From: Bradyrhizobium sp. CB2312
GTDB lineage: Bacteria > Pseudomonadota > Alphaproteobacteria > Rhizobiales > Xanthobacteraceae
Assembly: GCF_029714425.1 (NCBI RefSeq)
Contig: NZ_CP121668.1
Location: forward strand, 6,965,501 to 7,029,500
DNA: 64,000 bases
Direction of reading: 5' to 3'
The notes beneath the pieces were generated by a model. That model did no database searches. It was not told where the DNA came from and saw nothing but the letters and a program-made list of their open reading frames with translations. The position numbers were made by a program, and so were the translations under genes. Each line of letters opens with the position of its first letter. Position 1 is the first letter of the stretch. Shown here piece by piece: positions 36,895-47,442 of the stretch.

Positions 36895-39425
36895 GCCAGC
36901 CCCGTCAGCTTTTCCGGCCGGCTGGCATTGGGGCCGTGCGGGAAGTAGTGCAAGCCCACCGCCTCGGCGAGGCTGAGCAGATCCTGCTCCAGTCCGAACA
37001 GCGTCTTGACCTCGAGCTTCTCGGCTTCCGCGGTAGCGAGCATCGCCTGCACGGCGACCGCAAGCCGCTGCGGCTGCTCGATCAGGCCGTGCTCCTTCAG
37101 GCTCGGCAGTGCCGCGATATGCTCATTCAAGGTCGCGACCTGGAACGCGACCGACCGCGGGTTGTACGTGTCGAGCACGGCGAGGTCGCGCACGGGCGCG
37201 AGGATCGGCGTCAGCAGATAGCGCGAGCGGTAGGTGATCTGGGAATCCACCAGCGTCAGCAGGATGTCGAGATCCTCATCGCCCGCCTCGTCATATGCAA
37301 ATTGACGCGCAAAGCGCGTCGTGTTGATGGCGCGCTCGGCGCGGCGGCCGATGTCGAGGAATCGCCAGCCGGCAGCGCGGTTCATGTTCTCCTGCGCAAG
37401 GCCGGCAAAGCTCGCGAGCTCCTGCAAGGTGAGCTCGGCCGCGCTCAGCACGTCGTCGTCGTCCTCGACCTCGAGAGCGAGGCGCTCGGCCATCTCGGTG
37501 ATGACCTGCCAGGCATCGGGCGACAGCCGCTCGCGCAAGGAGGTCGCGGTGCGCTGTGCCGCGCGCACCAGCGACAGCGCCGAGCCGAAACGCGCCTCGC
37601 TCTGCAACGCTTCGGCGACGATGCGCCCCGGCGCCGCGCGCGAGGCCTGCGAGATCGCGCCCCACGCCACCAGCAGGCGCTGGATACGGTCGGCCGATTG
37701 CAGCGAGGCCGCGGTGCCCTTGTTGGGCCCGCTCGGCGAGCCCAGCGCGCGCACGAGACGCAGCGTCGCCTCGGCGCGTTCGAGATAGCGGCCGAGCCAG
37801 AACAGATTGTCGGCGGCGCGGCTCGGCAGCACGCCGGCGATGCGGCGGATGCGGACCTTGTCGGTCGCCGGCAGCAGCGTCGCGGTCGAGACCTTCTTCT
37901 CGGAGACCACCCAGACGTCGGCCGCGCGCGCGCCGTCGCCCATCGACACCGCGCGCGCATCGGCCTGCTCGGCGATCCGGCAGAAGCCGCCGGGCATGAT
38001 GGCCCAGCCGTCCGGGGTTGCGGCCGCAAACACCCGCAGCACGAAGGGGCGCGGCGTGAGCTGGCCCTGTTCCCACACCGGCATGGTCGAGAGCCGCACC
38101 ACCTCCTGGCCGACATAGTCCATGCCGCGCGCGCTGATGGCGTCGACCAGCCGCTGACGTCCAGATGCATCGAGCTCGCTCGCGAGCACCGGACCTTTGC
38201 TCTCGAAGCCGGGAACGCCGCGGCGATAGGCGCCCTCGATCGCGACCTCGTCGAGCCGCGACAGCACCTCATCGCGCGCATTGCGCTGGCCGCACCACCA
38301 GGTCGCGATGTGCGGCATCTTCAGCTCTTCGCCGAGCAGGCGGCGGCTCAGCGCCGGCAGGAAGCCGAGCAGCGCGCGCGCTTCGAGGACGCCGGAGCCC
38401 GGCATGTTGGCGACGACGACGCCGTCCTTGCGCAGCACATCGATCAGGCCGGGCACGCCGAGATGCGAGGATGCATCGAGCTCGAGCGGATCGAGCGAGT
38501 TGGAATCGACCCGGCGCAGCAGCACGTCGAGCCGCTTCAGCCCGGCCACAGTGCGGATGTGGATGCGGTTGTCGCTGACGGCGAGATCGTCGCCCTCGAC
38601 CAGCAGGAAGCCGAGATAGCGCGCCAGCGTGGCGTGCTCGAAATAGGTCTCGCTGAAGCTGCCCGGCGTCAGCACGCCGATGCGCGGCTCGTCGCGATCG
38701 GCGCGCGCGCGAAGACTGTCGCGGAACGCCTCGAAGAACGGCGCGACGCGCGGCACGTTCATCGACTTGTAGAGATCGGAGAAGGCGCGCGATTGCACCA
38801 GGCGGTTCTCCAGCGCATAGCCCGCGCCCGACGGCGCCTGAGTGCGGTCGCCGAGCACCCACCAGCGGCCATCGGGCCCGCGGCCGACATCGGCGGCATA
38901 GAGCGAGAGATAGCGCCCGCCGGGCGGCGGGACGCCGCAAACCGGACGAAGATATTCGGGGCTGCCGGCGATCGCGGCCGCCGGCAGCGCGCCCTCGGCG
39001 ACCAGCCGGCCCTCGCCATAGATGTCGCGCAGCACGAGCTCCAGAAGCTCGGCGCGCTGGGTGATGCCGGCGGAGAGCTGCTGCCAGTCGGCTTCGTCGA
39101 TCAGGAGCGGCAGATGGCTGAGCGACCACGGCCGGTCGGCGCCGTCGCCGGGCGCGCGGTAGGTGACGCCGGCCTCGCGGAGGTGACGGTCGGCCATGGC
39201 GAAGCGCCGCTCGGCCTCGTCGGGCGCCAGCGCGCCGAAGGCGTCGAAGAAGCGGCTCCAGACCGAGCGGGGCGCGCCGTCGGGCCCCAGAAACTCGTCG
39301 GGAATGCCGGGCAGATGGCTGTAGTCGCGGACCCATTGGGCGAGACGGCGCTGGCCTTCACGCTGGCCCTCACGCTGGCCTTGCGCCTGCCCCGCTCTGT
39401 CGTCCTCGGCTGCGCCCTCGGCCAT
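36891..39425 (-). CDS. Circularly permuted ATP-grasp/alpha-E fusion
   Basis: Protein of 844 aa joining two families that are separate genes in many genomes. Residues about 20-520 are the circularly permuted ATP-grasp type 2 domain (LSHLPLLIDEADW, PRIGVLTPGSFSETYFEHATLARYLGF, ARALLGFLPALSRRLLGEE, FESKGPVLASELD). Residues about 540-830 are the alpha-helical alpha-E domain (DNLFWLGRYLERAEATLRLVRAL). These proteins are thought to form amide or peptide bonds on an unknown substrate; that is prediction, not demonstrated. It overlaps the downstream transglutaminase gene and lies 27 bp after the DUF2126 gene. Confidence 0.92.
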   Translation of the reverse strand: MAEGAAEDDRAGQAQGQREGQREGQRRLAQWVRDYSHLPGIPDEFLGPDGAPRSVWSRFFDAFGALAPDEAERRFAMADRHLREAGVTYRAPGDGADRPWSLSHLPLLIDEADWQQLSAGITQRAELLELVLRDIYGEGRLVAEGALPAAAIAGSPEYLRPVCGVPPPGGRYLSLYAADVGRGPDGRWWVLGDRTQAPSGAGYALENRLVQSRAFSDLYKSMNVPRVAPFFEAFRDSLRARADRDEPRIGVLTPGSFSETYFEHATLARYLGFLLVEGDDLAVSDNRIHIRTVAGLKRLDVLLRRVDSNSLDPLELDASSHLGVPGLIDVLRKDGVVVANMPGSGVLEARALLGFLPALSRRLLGEELKMPHIATWWCGQRNARDEVLSRLDEVAIEGAYRRGVPGFESKGPVLASELDASGRQRLVDAISARGMDYVGQEVVRLSTMPVWEQGQLTPRPFVLRVFAAATPDGWAIMPGGFCRIAEQADARAVSMGDGARAADVWVVSEKKVSTATLLPATDKVRIRRIAGVLPSRAADNLFWLGRYLERAEATLRLVRALGSPSGPNKGTAASLQSADRIQRLLVAWGAISQASRAAPGRIVAEALQSEARFGSALSLVRAAQRTATSLRERLSPDAWQVITEMAERLALEVEDDDDVLSAAELTLQELASFAGLAQENMNRAAGWRFLDIGRRAERAINTTRFARQFAYDEAGDEDLDILLTLVDSQITYRSRYLLTPILAPVRDLAVLDTYNPRSVAFQVATLNEHIAALPSLKEHGLIEQPQRLAVAVQAMLATAEAEKLEVKTLFGLEQDLLSLAEAVGLHYFPHGPNASRPEKLTGLA

Positions 39426-39452
39426 CCGCCTCTCCCTGCCCCACCATCATAC

Positions 39453-42400
39453 TCATTGCAGGAGCGGGGTCCGCAAGTCGAGGGTCAGCGGAAACTCATT
39501 TGTGCGTTCCTCGGGCGGCGGCTGCATCGGACCCGGGGTGTGGCCGTGGTCCTGGAAGCGCGCCAGCCGCCGCGCCTCGGCCTCGTAGGTGTTGACCGGC
39601 TTGGTGTCGTAGTTGCGCCCGCCGGGGTGGGCGACGTGGTAGACGCAGCCGCCGAGCGAGCGGCCGTTCCAGGTGTCGATGAGATCGAAGGTCAGCGGTG
39701 CATGCACAGGGATGGTCGGGTGCAGGCCGGAGGCCGGCTGCCAAGCCTTGAAGCGAACGCCAGCCACGGCCTCGCCCGAGCGGCCGGTCGAGGTCATGGG
39801 CAGACGGCGGCCGTTGCAGGTGACGATGTGGCGGCCTTCGACGAAACCTTCAGCCTTTACTTGAAGACGTTCAACCGACGAGTCCACATAGCGCACGGTA
39901 CCGCCGGCCGAGCCCTCCTCACCCAAGACATGCCAGGGCTCCAGCGCCTGGCGCAATTCCACGGTCACGCCGCCATGATGAACGCGGCCGAACGCGGGAA
40001 AGCGGAATTCGAGCTGGGCCAGATACCATTCCGGCTCAAAGGGATAGCCTGACTGCTTCAACTCAGAAAGTACATCAACGAAGTCTTCCCAGATGAAGTG
40101 AGGCAGCATGAAGCGGTCATGCAGCGCGGTGCCCCAGCGCACGAACTTGCCGGCTTGCGGCTCGCGCCAGAACTTTGCGATCAGCGCGCGGATCAGGAGT
40201 TGCTGCGCCAATGACATGCGCGGATCAGGCGGCATTTCGAGCGCGCGGAATTCGACGAGGCCGAGGCGGCCGGTCGGCCCTTCCGGCGAATAGAGCTTGT
40301 CGATGCAGATCTCGGCGCGATGGGTGTTGCCGGTGATGTCGACAAGCAGATGCCGGAACAGCCGGTCCACCAGCCACAGCGGTGTCTGGTAGCCCGGCGG
40401 CGGCACGTGCGAGAGCGCGATCTCGAGCTCGTAGATACTGTCGTGACGGGCCTCGTCGATGCGCGGCGCCTGGCTGGTCGGACCGATGAACAGGCCGGAG
40501 AAGAAATAGGACAGCGACGGATGCCGCTGCCAGTACAGCACCAGGCTCTTGAGCAGATCGGGCCGGCGCAGGAACGGCGAGTCCTGCGGGCTCGAACCGC
40601 CGACCACGACGTGATTGCCGCCGCCGGTGCCGGTGTGGCGGCCGTCGACCAGGAAACGGTTGGCGCCGAGGCGCACCTTGCCGGCGTCCTCATAGAGGCC
40701 CGTGGTGATCTCGACCGCGTCGCGCCAGCTCTTCGCCGGCTGGATGTTGATCTCGATGACTCCAGGGTCGGGCGTCACCTTGATCACCTCGATGCGCGGG
40801 TCGAACGGCGGCGGATAGCCCTCGACATGGACCTGGAGCTGCATCTCCTCGGCGGTGGCTTCGAGTGCAGCTGTCAGCTCGAGATAATCCTCGATGCGCT
40901 CGACCGGCGGCATGAAGGCGCAAAGCACGCCGTCGCGGACTTCGACCGACATCGCGGTGCGGACCGGGATGGAGGTGTTGAGATGCTCGGGAGCGACCCG
41001 TGGCGGCGCTTCCGGGCGCGCTGCGAGGGTGAACACGGGCAGCTTGCCCCGTGCGTCCATCGGGTCCCGCTCGATGATGTAGGGATATTGATTGGGCGGG
41101 ACATAGCCGAGCGACCCGATCGGCAGGCGCAGGCCGAGCGGTGAATCGCCCGGCGTCAGGAACAGATGGTTGCGCCGGAGTTGCCAGCGCTCGCTGCGCC
41201 AGCGCGGCGGCGCGTTCCAGCGCTGCACCGGCAGCACGAAGCCGCGCGGCGTATTGAGGCCCTGCTCGAACACCCGCGCGATGCGCGCACGCGCCTCCGG
41301 ATCGGATAATTTGGAGTCGGAGGGATCGACGTTGACGGGAAGCTCGGCTTCCTTCTGGAGCCAGAGCGTGGTGTCCTCATAGGCCGGCATGATGTAGCCG
41401 GGATCAAGCCCGAGCCGCAGTGCCGCGCCCTCCATGAAGGCCTCGGCGTCCTTCGTCCCGGCGGGCCGCGGATTTTCGATCTTCGCGATGAGGTCGGCGT
41501 TCTTCCAGATCGGCACGCCGTCCTTGCGCCAGTAGAGGCCGAAGGCCCAGCGCGGCAGGCTCTCGCCCGGATACCATTTGCCCTGGCCGTAATGCAGAAG
41601 GCCGCCGGGCGCAAAGCGCGTGCGCAGGCGGCGGATCAGATCGTCGGCGAGCGTGCGCTTGGTCGGACCGACGGCGTCCGTATTCCACTCTGCCGCTTCG
41701 AGATCATCGACCGAGACGAAGGTCGGCTCACCACCCATGGTGAGCCGCACGTCCTGGCTTACGAGATCGCCGTCGACCTGCTCGCCGAGATCGTTGAGCC
41801 GCGCCCAGGATTCGTCGGAGAACGGCTTTGTGATGCGCGGCGCCTCGCGGATGCGCTTGACGCTCATGTCGAAGGCGAACTCGACCTCGGCAAAGCCGGC
41901 GCCGCCGGAGATCGGCGCGGCCGAGCGATAATGCGGCGTGGCGGCAACGGGGATGTGCCCCTCGCCCGCGAGCATGCCGGAGGTGGCGTCAAATCCGATC
42001 CAGCCCGCGCCCGGCAGGTAGACCTCGGCCCAGGCATGCAGATCAGTGAAGTCGTTCTCGACTTCTGGCGGGCCCTCGATCGGATCGATGTCGGGACGGA
42101 TCTGGACCAGGTAGCCGGAGACGAAGCGCGCGGCGAGACCGAGATGGCGCAGGGTCTGGATCAAGAGCCAGGCGGAGTCGCGGCACGAGCCGGCGCCGGA
42201 CGACAGCGTCTCCTCCGGCGTCTGCACGCCGGGCTCCATGCGGATGATGTAGCGGACCTTGTTCTGGAGCTCCCGGTTGAGCTCGACCAGGAAGTTGACC
42301 GTGTTCGGGGCTTCATGCGGGATCGTGTCGAGATATTTCGCGAACAGGCGATCGGGCTTGATGGTCTCGAGATAAGGCGCGAGCTCGGTCTTGAGGTCCT

Positions 42401-42722
42401 TCGGATACTCGAACGGAAAGCTGTCGGCATAGGGCTCGACGAAGAAGTCGAACGGGTTGACCGTGGTCATCTGCGCCGTGAAGTCGACCTCGAATTTCAG
42501 CTCGGTGGTCTTCTCCGGGAAGACGTAGCGCGCGAGCCAGTTGCCTTGCGGGTCCTGCTGCCAGTTCACGAAGTGATTGGCCGGCGTGACCTTGAGCGAA
42601 TAGCTCAGGATCGGCGTGCGCGTGTGCGGCGCCGGCCGCAGGCGGATGGTCTGCGGTCCGAGATCGATCGGGCGGTCGTATTTGTAGTGCGTGACGTGGT
42701 GTAATGCGACGTAGATCGACAC
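39453..42722 (-). CDS. Transglutaminase-DUF2126 protein
   Basis: Large protein (1089 aa from GTG 42722, with GGAG about 12 nt upstream; the frame from 42779 adds 19 unlikely residues). Residues about 1-290 are a transglutaminase-like domain with Cys in [21 protein letters not shown], His in [12 protein letters not shown] and Asp in [10 protein letters not shown]. The rest is DUF2126 ([72 protein letters not shown]). It is the first gene of the operon. The activity of DUF2126 is not established. Confidence 0.92.
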   Translation of the reverse strand: MSIYVALHHVTHYKYDRPIDLGPQTIRLRPAPHTRTPILSYSLKVTPANHFVNWQQDPQGNWLARYVFPEKTTELKFEVDFTAQMTTVNPFDFFVEPYADSFPFEYPKDLKTELAPYLETIKPDRLFAKYLDTIPHEAPNTVNFLVELNRELQNKVRYIIRMEPGVQTPEETLSSGAGSCRDSAWLLIQTLRHLGLAARFVSGYLVQIRPDIDPIEGPPEVENDFTDLHAWAEVYLPGAGWIGFDATSGMLAGEGHIPVAATPHYRSAAPISGGAGFAEVEFAFDMSVKRIREAPRITKPFSDESWARLNDLGEQVDGDLVSQDVRLTMGGEPTFVSVDDLEAAEWNTDAVGPTKRTLADDLIRRLRTRFAPGGLLHYGQGKWYPGESLPRWAFGLYWRKDGVPIWKNADLIAKIENPRPAGTKDAEAFMEGAALRLGLDPGYIMPAYEDTTLWLQKEAELPVNVDPSDSKLSDPEARARIARVFEQGLNTPRGFVLPVQRWNAPPRWRSERWQLRRNHLFLTPGDSPLGLRLPIGSLGYVPPNQYPYIIERDPMDARGKLPVFTLAARPEAPPRVAPEHLNTSIPVRTAMSVEVRDGVLCAFMPPVERIEDYLELTAALEATAEEMQLQVHVEGYPPPFDPRIEVIKVTPDPGVIEINIQPAKSWRDAVEITTGLYEDAGKVRLGANRFLVDGRHTGTGGGNHVVVGGSSPQDSPFLRRPDLLKSLVLYWQRHPSLSYFFSGLFIGPTSQAPRIDEARHDSIYELEIALSHVPPPGYQTPLWLVDRLFRHLLVDITGNTHRAEICIDKLYSPEGPTGRLGLVEFRALEMPPDPRMSLAQQLLIRALIAKFWREPQAGKFVRWGTALHDRFMLPHFIWEDFVDVLSELKQSGYPFEPEWYLAQLEFRFPAFGRVHHGGVTVELRQALEPWHVLGEEGSAGGTVRYVDSSVERLQVKAEGFVEGRHIVTCNGRRLPMTSTGRSGEAVAGVRFKAWQPASGLHPTIPVHAPLTFDLIDTWNGRSLGGCVYHVAHPGGRNYDTKPVNTYEAEARRLARFQDHGHTPGPMQPPPEERTNEFPLTLDLRTPLLQ

Positions 42723-43037
42723 GGGGTACGGTGCTCCAGCAGCTTTTTTGAGCAGAACACCTGATGTCAGTGCGATCAAGCACTAACAACGGGCAGAGGC
42801 TGCCTATGCAAGGTGCGGGCCGAGTGCTTGTGGGGGCGTTCTCGGCGCATGCTGCCCTCCCTTCTCCCCTTGTGGGAGAAGGTGGCGCGCGAATGCGCGC
42901 CGGATGAGGGGTATGTCTCCGCTGCGCAAGAACGCTCGTGAGGATAGAGACCCCTCACCCGTCTCGCCGCTGTCGCAGCGAGCCACCCTCTCCCACAAGG
43001 GGAGAGGGTAAGAAGACGCCCAGTCTTGGCGCAAATC
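42723..43037. other. Intergenic region, promoter of the transglutaminase operon
   Basis: A 315-bp gap, of which most is the palindromic repeat at 42860-43008. The remaining 137 bp upstream of the GTG should hold the operon promoter; no clear consensus is seen. Confidence 0.4.
42860..43008. repeat. Palindromic repeat (CTTCTCCCCTTGTGGGAG type)
   Basis: A 149-bp element with about 25-bp near-perfect outer arms (CCTTCTCCCCTTGTGGGAG...; two changes in the right arm) and the TGAGGGGT/ACCCCTCA inner pair. The same family occurs at 54912-55047. Confidence 0.85.
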
Positions 43038-44342
43038 TTATGCCGCCGAGGTCAGCCGCTGCAGGAACTGCGTCACCTCGTGGCGGAGCGTTTCGACTTC
43101 GCCGTGGACACGTTCGGAGGCGCTGTTGACGCGGCTGGCGACGCGGCCGGTGTCGGCGGCGGCATCGCTGATGCCTGTCACGTTGGAGGAGACCTGCGAG
43201 GTGCCGGCGGAGGCTTCCTGGACGTTGCGGGCGATCTCGCGCGTTGCGAGGCCCTGCTGCTCGATCGAGGTCGCGATCGCGGCGGTGATGCCGTTGATCT
43301 CGGCGATGGTCTGCGCGATCGCCTCGACGGCCGCGACCGAATTGGTGGTCGATTGCTGCATCTCGCCGACCTTGGCGCTGATCTCTTCGGTCGCCTTCGC
43401 AGTCTGATTGGCGAGGCTCTTGACCTCGGAAGCCACCACCGCGAAGCCGCGGCCGGCCTCGCCTGCGCGCGCCGCCTCGATGGTGGCGTTGAGCGCGAGG
43501 AGATTGGTCTGCGAGGCGATCTCGCTAATCAGCTTGACGACGTCGCCGATCCGCATCGCCGCGTCCGCAAGCGCGCGGATCTCGCTGCCGGCACGATTGG
43601 CCTCGTTGACGGCGCGGCCCGTGCTCGCGGTCGAGCCGGTCACCTGGCGGCCGATATCGGCAATCGAGGATGCCAGCTGCTCCGCCGCGCTGGCGACGGT
43701 CGCGACATTGCGCGAGGCCTGGTCGGAGGCGCTGAGCACGCCGGAGGTCTGACGGCTGGTCTTCTCGGCCGCCGCCGCCATCTGGTGGGCGTCGGATTCG
43801 AGGTCGGTCGCAGCGCCCATCAGCGTGCCGGCGACGCCATCGAGATGCGTGCCGAACTGCTTGGCGAGATCGGCGATTTCCACCACGCGACGGCCAAGGC
43901 TGTCGGTACCGGAATTGATGACGACAGCCGAACGGCGGAACGAGCCAGGCAAGCCGCGCGCCAGGATCTTGCGAAAATGCTTGCCGCGGCTGGCATAGTC
44001 CATCGACGCCGAAGCCTCGCGCAGGAATGCGTCGGTGATGTCGAGCATGTCGTTGACCGATTTCTGGATCGACCCGATGCGCCCGGCCTGGCGGTCGCTC
44101 AGGATGCGCGCTTCGAGATCGCCCTGCGAGGCCTTGCGACAGACATCGGCGACCTCATCGACGGCGGCGGCGGTGCGATGCTGGCACCAGACCGCATAAC
44201 CGAGTAGCGCGATCATCGCGCCGAGCAACACCGCTCCGGAGATTCCAGTTACACCGAGAAGCGAGAGTCCGAAGGCAACGACGGCAAGAACACACGCGAG
44301 CGCGGTCGCTCCCTGCGCCTTAGAGAGAGAGCACAAATTCAT
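43038..44342 (-). CDS. Aer-like chemoreceptor (signalling part)
   Basis: Protein of 434 aa with a short N-terminal TM hairpin (about 11-52; [34 protein letters not shown]), no periplasmic domain, a HAMP-like region (about 55-110) and a chemoreceptor signalling domain (about 150-434; [27 protein letters not shown]). This is the shape of the C-terminal part of the redox sensor Aer. Its start overlaps the preceding PAS gene by 23 bp, so the two probably act together. The usual pentapeptide is absent. Confidence 0.88.
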   Translation of the reverse strand: MNLCSLSKAQGATALACVLAVVAFGLSLLGVTGISGAVLLGAMIALLGYAVWCQHRTAAAVDEVADVCRKASQGDLEARILSDRQAGRIGSIQKSVNDMLDITDAFLREASASMDYASRGKHFRKILARGLPGSFRRSAVVINSGTDSLGRRVVEIADLAKQFGTHLDGVAGTLMGAATDLESDAHQMAAAAEKTSRQTSGVLSASDQASRNVATVASAAEQLASSIADIGRQVTGSTASTGRAVNEANRAGSEIRALADAAMRIGDVVKLISEIASQTNLLALNATIEAARAGEAGRGFAVVASEVKSLANQTAKATEEISAKVGEMQQSTTNSVAAVEAIAQTIAEINGITAAIATSIEQQGLATREIARNVQEASAGTSQVSSNVTGISDAAADTGRVASRVNSASERVHGEVETLRHEVTQFLQRLTSAA

Positions 44343-44841
44343 CGTAACCGATACCCTGTTGCTTCAGTAATCCGACCATCGCATCAAAGCTCGCATGCAT
44401 GCCGTCCCTGGCATTGGCGTGCCGCGCCTCTTCCGCGCACAGCGTCTTGTAGATCGGCTTGATGCGCTCGATCTGCGCCGGATCGGGCTTGCGCCGGTTG
44501 GAGTGATAGCCGACGATGTTGCCGCGTTCGTCGAACGTCGGGGTGACGTGGGCGAACACCCAGTAATGGCTGCCATCCTTGGCCAGATTGACGACATAGG
44601 CGAAGATCTCCCGCTTCGCCTGAAGCGTGTCCCAGAGCAGCTTGAAGACGGCGCGCGGCATGTCGGGGTGACGGATGATACTGTGGGGCGCGCCCATCAG
44701 CTCCGCGTAGCTGTATTTCGCCATGCGGACGAAGACGTCGTTGGCGTAGGTGATGCGGCCCTTGAGATCGGTCTTGGAGACGATCAGCTCCTCCTCACCG
44801 AGGAGATTTTCCACGCCGGTCGGCCGCATCGCACGCGTCAT
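44320..44841 (-). CDS. PAS protein, Aer-like sensor part
   Basis: Protein of 173 aa with one PAS domain of the Aer/PAS_3 type (about 15-125): [34 protein letters not shown], then [23 protein letters not shown] and [17 protein letters not shown]. Aer proteins bind FAD in this domain. A helical tail (about 130-173) may couple to the chemoreceptor encoded next. It is the first gene of the pair. Confidence 0.9.
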   Translation of the reverse strand: MTRAMRPTGVENLLGEEELIVSKTDLKGRITYANDVFVRMAKYSYAELMGAPHSIIRHPDMPRAVFKLLWDTLQAKREIFAYVVNLAKDGSHYWVFAHVTPTFDERGNIVGYHSNRRKPDPAQIERIKPIYKTLCAEEARHANARDGMHASFDAMVGLLKQQGIGYDEFVLSL

Positions 44842-44957
44842 CGTTGACGAATCCTGTCGAAAGGCAGCGCCCCCTCGAAGGAGTCGCCCGCATCACCTCA
44901 CGATTACGGTGGGAAATATTAATCCCGAGTGACCGGGGGAACTGCTGCGATCATATG

Positions 44958-44983
44958 ACACCTACGTATGACTACGTAGGTGT
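44958..44983. promoter_or_regulatory. Perfect 26-bp inverted repeat
   Basis: Arms ACACCTACGTA and TACGTAGGTGT (11 bp, perfect) around a TGAC centre, 117 bp upstream of the PAS gene start and 45 bp after the stop of the UxaA gene. No T run follows on either strand, so it is less like a terminator than an operator, but either is possible. Confidence 0.5.
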
Positions 44984-45028
44984 CCACCGTTCGTGCTGTC
45001 ATTCAGGCAGCGAGGTGCATCAGCACCG

Positions 45029-46552
45029 TTACATCGTCGCGCCCAGCACCCAGGGCGCGAACTCGGCGCCGCCGAAATCGAAGCTTTCGCTCTTGGTCGG
45101 CTGGCCGGATGCGGTCTTGAGGATGAGATCGAAGATGCGCTGGCCGCATTCCTGAACGCTCTCCTCACCTTCGAGGATGGTGCCGCAATTGACGTCCATG
45201 TCCTCTTCCATGCGCTTGTACATGGGCGTGTTGGTGGCGAGCTTGATCGAGGGCGCGGGCTTGCAGCCGAACACGCTGCCGCGGCCGGTGGTGAAGCAGA
45301 CGAGATTGGCGCCGCCGGCGACCTGGCCGGTCGCAGCGACTGGGTCGTAGCCGGGCGTGTCCATGAAGACGAAGCCCTTCTTGGTAATGGGCTCGGCGTA
45401 GCGCAGCACCTCGACGAGGTTGGTGGTGCCGGCCTTGGCCATCGCGCCGAGCGACTTCTCCAGAATGGTGGTGAGGCCGCCGGCCTTGTTGCCGGGGCTC
45501 GGATTGGCGTTCATCTCGGCGCCTTCGCGCTCGGTGTATTCATCCCACCAGCGCATCAGATCGACCAGCTTCTCGCCGACCTCGCGGCTGACCGCGCGAC
45601 GCGTCAAGAGATGCTCGGCGCCGTAGGTCTCCGGCGTCTCCGACAGGATCACGGTGCCGCCGTGGCGCACGATGAGATCGCTCGCAGCCCCCAGCGCCGG
45701 ATTGGCTGATACGCCGGAATAGCCGTCCGAGCCGCCACATTGCAGCGCCACGGTGAGCTCGCTCGCGGGAACGCTCTCGCGCTTGACCTTGTTGGCGTCA
45801 GCCAGCGCCTCGCGCACGAAGGCGATGCCTGCCTCGACCGTCTTGCGGGTGCCGCCGACCTCCTGGATGTCCATCGCGCGCAGACGGCCGGCGAGCTTCT
45901 GCTCTTCCATCAGCCCGCCGATCTGGTTCACCTCGCAGCCGAGACCGAGCACGATGACGTGGGAGAAATTGACGTGCCGGGCGTAGCCGCCGAGCGTGCG
46001 GCGGAGCAGCGCTAAGGGCTCGTTCTGCGTCATGCCGCAGCCGGTCTTGTGGGTCAGCGCGACCACGCCGTCGACGTTGGGGAAGTCGGCCAGCGGATTG
46101 TCGCCGGTGAAGGGATTCTTCTTGAAGACGTCGGCGACGAGGCTTGCGACATGCGCACTGCAATTCACCGAGGTGAGGATGCCGATATAGTTGCGCGTGG
46201 CGACGCGGCCGTCCGGTCGGCGGATGCCTTCAAAGGTTGCCGGCAAATCGAAATTCGGCGTCGGCTTGACGTCGGCGCAATAGGCATAGTCCTTGGCGAA
46301 GTCGCCCATGCCGATGTTCTGCACGTGCACATGCTGGCCCGGCGCGATCGGTGCGGTCGCAAAGCCGATGATCTGGCCGTAGCGGATCACAGGCTCGCCC
46401 ACGGCGAACGGCTTGATCGCGACCTTGTGGCCGGAGGGAATGCGATCGACGGTGGTGACGCCGTCGGCGACGACCGTTCCCGGCGGCAGGCTGGCGCGCG
46501 CGATCAGCACGCCATCATCGGGATGCAGGCGGATGACGGGGCTGATGGTCAT
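45029..46552 (-). CDS. UxaA-family dehydratase
   Basis: Protein of 507 aa from the ATG at 46552 (AAGGAG 9 nt upstream). An N-terminal SAF-like domain (about 1-95; IRLHPDDGVLIARASLPPGTVV) is followed by the altronate/galactarate dehydratase core (GYVR-like segment RRPDGRVATRNYIGILTSVNCSAHVA, ALTHKTGCGMTQ, GGSDGYSGVSANPALG, ETPETYGAEHLLTRRAV, CFTTGRGSVFGCKPAPSIKLATNTPMY). The family contains altronate and galactarate dehydratases; which sugar acid is used here cannot be told. It is 97 bp after the aldolase gene and might act with it in sugar-acid or keto-acid catabolism. Confidence 0.85.
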   Translation of the reverse strand: MTISPVIRLHPDDGVLIARASLPPGTVVADGVTTVDRIPSGHKVAIKPFAVGEPVIRYGQIIGFATAPIAPGQHVHVQNIGMGDFAKDYAYCADVKPTPNFDLPATFEGIRRPDGRVATRNYIGILTSVNCSAHVASLVADVFKKNPFTGDNPLADFPNVDGVVALTHKTGCGMTQNEPLALLRRTLGGYARHVNFSHVIVLGLGCEVNQIGGLMEEQKLAGRLRAMDIQEVGGTRKTVEAGIAFVREALADANKVKRESVPASELTVALQCGGSDGYSGVSANPALGAASDLIVRHGGTVILSETPETYGAEHLLTRRAVSREVGEKLVDLMRWWDEYTEREGAEMNANPSPGNKAGGLTTILEKSLGAMAKAGTTNLVEVLRYAEPITKKGFVFMDTPGYDPVAATGQVAGGANLVCFTTGRGSVFGCKPAPSIKLATNTPMYKRMEEDMDVNCGTILEGEESVQECGQRIFDLILKTASGQPTKSESFDFGGAEFAPWVLGATM

Positions 46553-46570
46553 GGCGAATCTCCTTCGGAG

Positions 46571-46643
46571 GCGAATAGCGAGTGGTGAGTGGCGAATGGA
46601 AAAGGGGAGCAGCGCCATTCGCTACTCCCCATTCGCCATTCGC
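46571..46643. repeat. Palindromic repeat (GCGAATAGCGAG type)
   Basis: Imperfect inverted repeat made of GCGAATAG/GTGGCGAATGG-like units and their complements CCATTCGC. It fills the gap between the UxaA gene start and the 3' end of the aldolase. Confidence 0.7.
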
Positions 46644-46649
46644 GAGTTC

Positions 46650-47426
46650 CTAGGCTTTGCCGCCCGACTCCTTGCGGGTCGCGTTGACCTGCATCTTGGC
46701 GTAGGTCGTCATCAGGCCGACCTCGTTCGACAGCGTCACCAGCTTGAAGCCCATGTTGATGGCGCGCGCAGCGCCCTCGGCGCCGCTGCAATGGATGCCG
46801 GGGTTGAGGCCGCGCTTGCCGCACTCCTTGATGATCTTCTCGTAGATCGCGAGGATCTCCGGCTCGGTGCGGTCGAGCTTGGGCTCGAGACCGTAGGAGA
46901 AGCCGAGGTCGGACGGGCCGATATAGACGCCGTCGATGCCCTCGACGTCGAGGATCGCTTCCATGTTCTCGACCGCGGTCTTCGTCTCCATCATCGGCAG
47001 CAGGATGGTGTCGGCATTGGCGGTCTTCTGATAGGAGCCCGCGGTGCCATACATGCCGGCACGGATCGGGCCGTTGGAGCGCACGCCCTGCGGCGGATAT
47101 TTCGAATAGGAGACGAGGTTCCTGGCTTCCTGCGGCGTGTTGACCATCGGGCAGATCACGCCATAGGCGCCGCCATCGAGCACCTTGCCGATGATGCCAG
47201 GCTCGTTCCAGGGCACACGCACCATCGGCGTGACCGGATGCTTGTCCATCGCCTGGAAGCACTGCACCATCGAGAGGTAATCCTGCACGCCGTGCTGCAT
47301 GTCGACCGTGACGCTGTCGAAGCCGCATTGCGCGATCATCTCGGCCGAGAAACCGGACGGTATCGCGAGCCACGCATTGACGACGGCCTTGCCCGACTTC
47401 CAGATCTCTTTGACTTTATTCGCCAC
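46650..47426 (-). CDS. hpaI: HpcH/HpaI-family aldolase
   Basis: Class II pyruvate aldolase of 258 aa from GTG 47426, with AAGGAAGG 5 nt upstream; the longer frame to 47480 only adds the tandem repeat. Typical motifs: the substrate base in DSVTVDMQHGVQDY, the metal ligand Glu in LPMMETKTAVEN, and GVYIGPSDL. In the hpa route HpaI splits 4-hydroxy-2-oxoheptane-1,7-dioate to pyruvate and succinate semialdehyde. The symbol rests on its place next to hpaR-hpaHFED; another sugar-acid aldolase is possible. Confidence 0.75.
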   Translation of the reverse strand: MANKVKEIWKSGKAVVNAWLAIPSGFSAEMIAQCGFDSVTVDMQHGVQDYLSMVQCFQAMDKHPVTPMVRVPWNEPGIIGKVLDGGAYGVICPMVNTPQEARNLVSYSKYPPQGVRSNGPIRAGMYGTAGSYQKTANADTILLPMMETKTAVENMEAILDVEGIDGVYIGPSDLGFSYGLEPKLDRTEPEILAIYEKIIKECGKRGLNPGIHCSGAEGAARAINMGFKLVTLSNEVGLMTTYAKMQVNATRKESGGKA

Positions 47427-47442
47427 GTTGCCTTCCTTCTTT

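Noticed and set aside
36936..40052. Very long plus-strand frame (1038 codons) opposite the ATP-grasp gene
   Set aside because: Arg/Leu/Gln-rich composition typical of an antisense shadow in GC-rich DNA; the minus-strand frames have clear domains.
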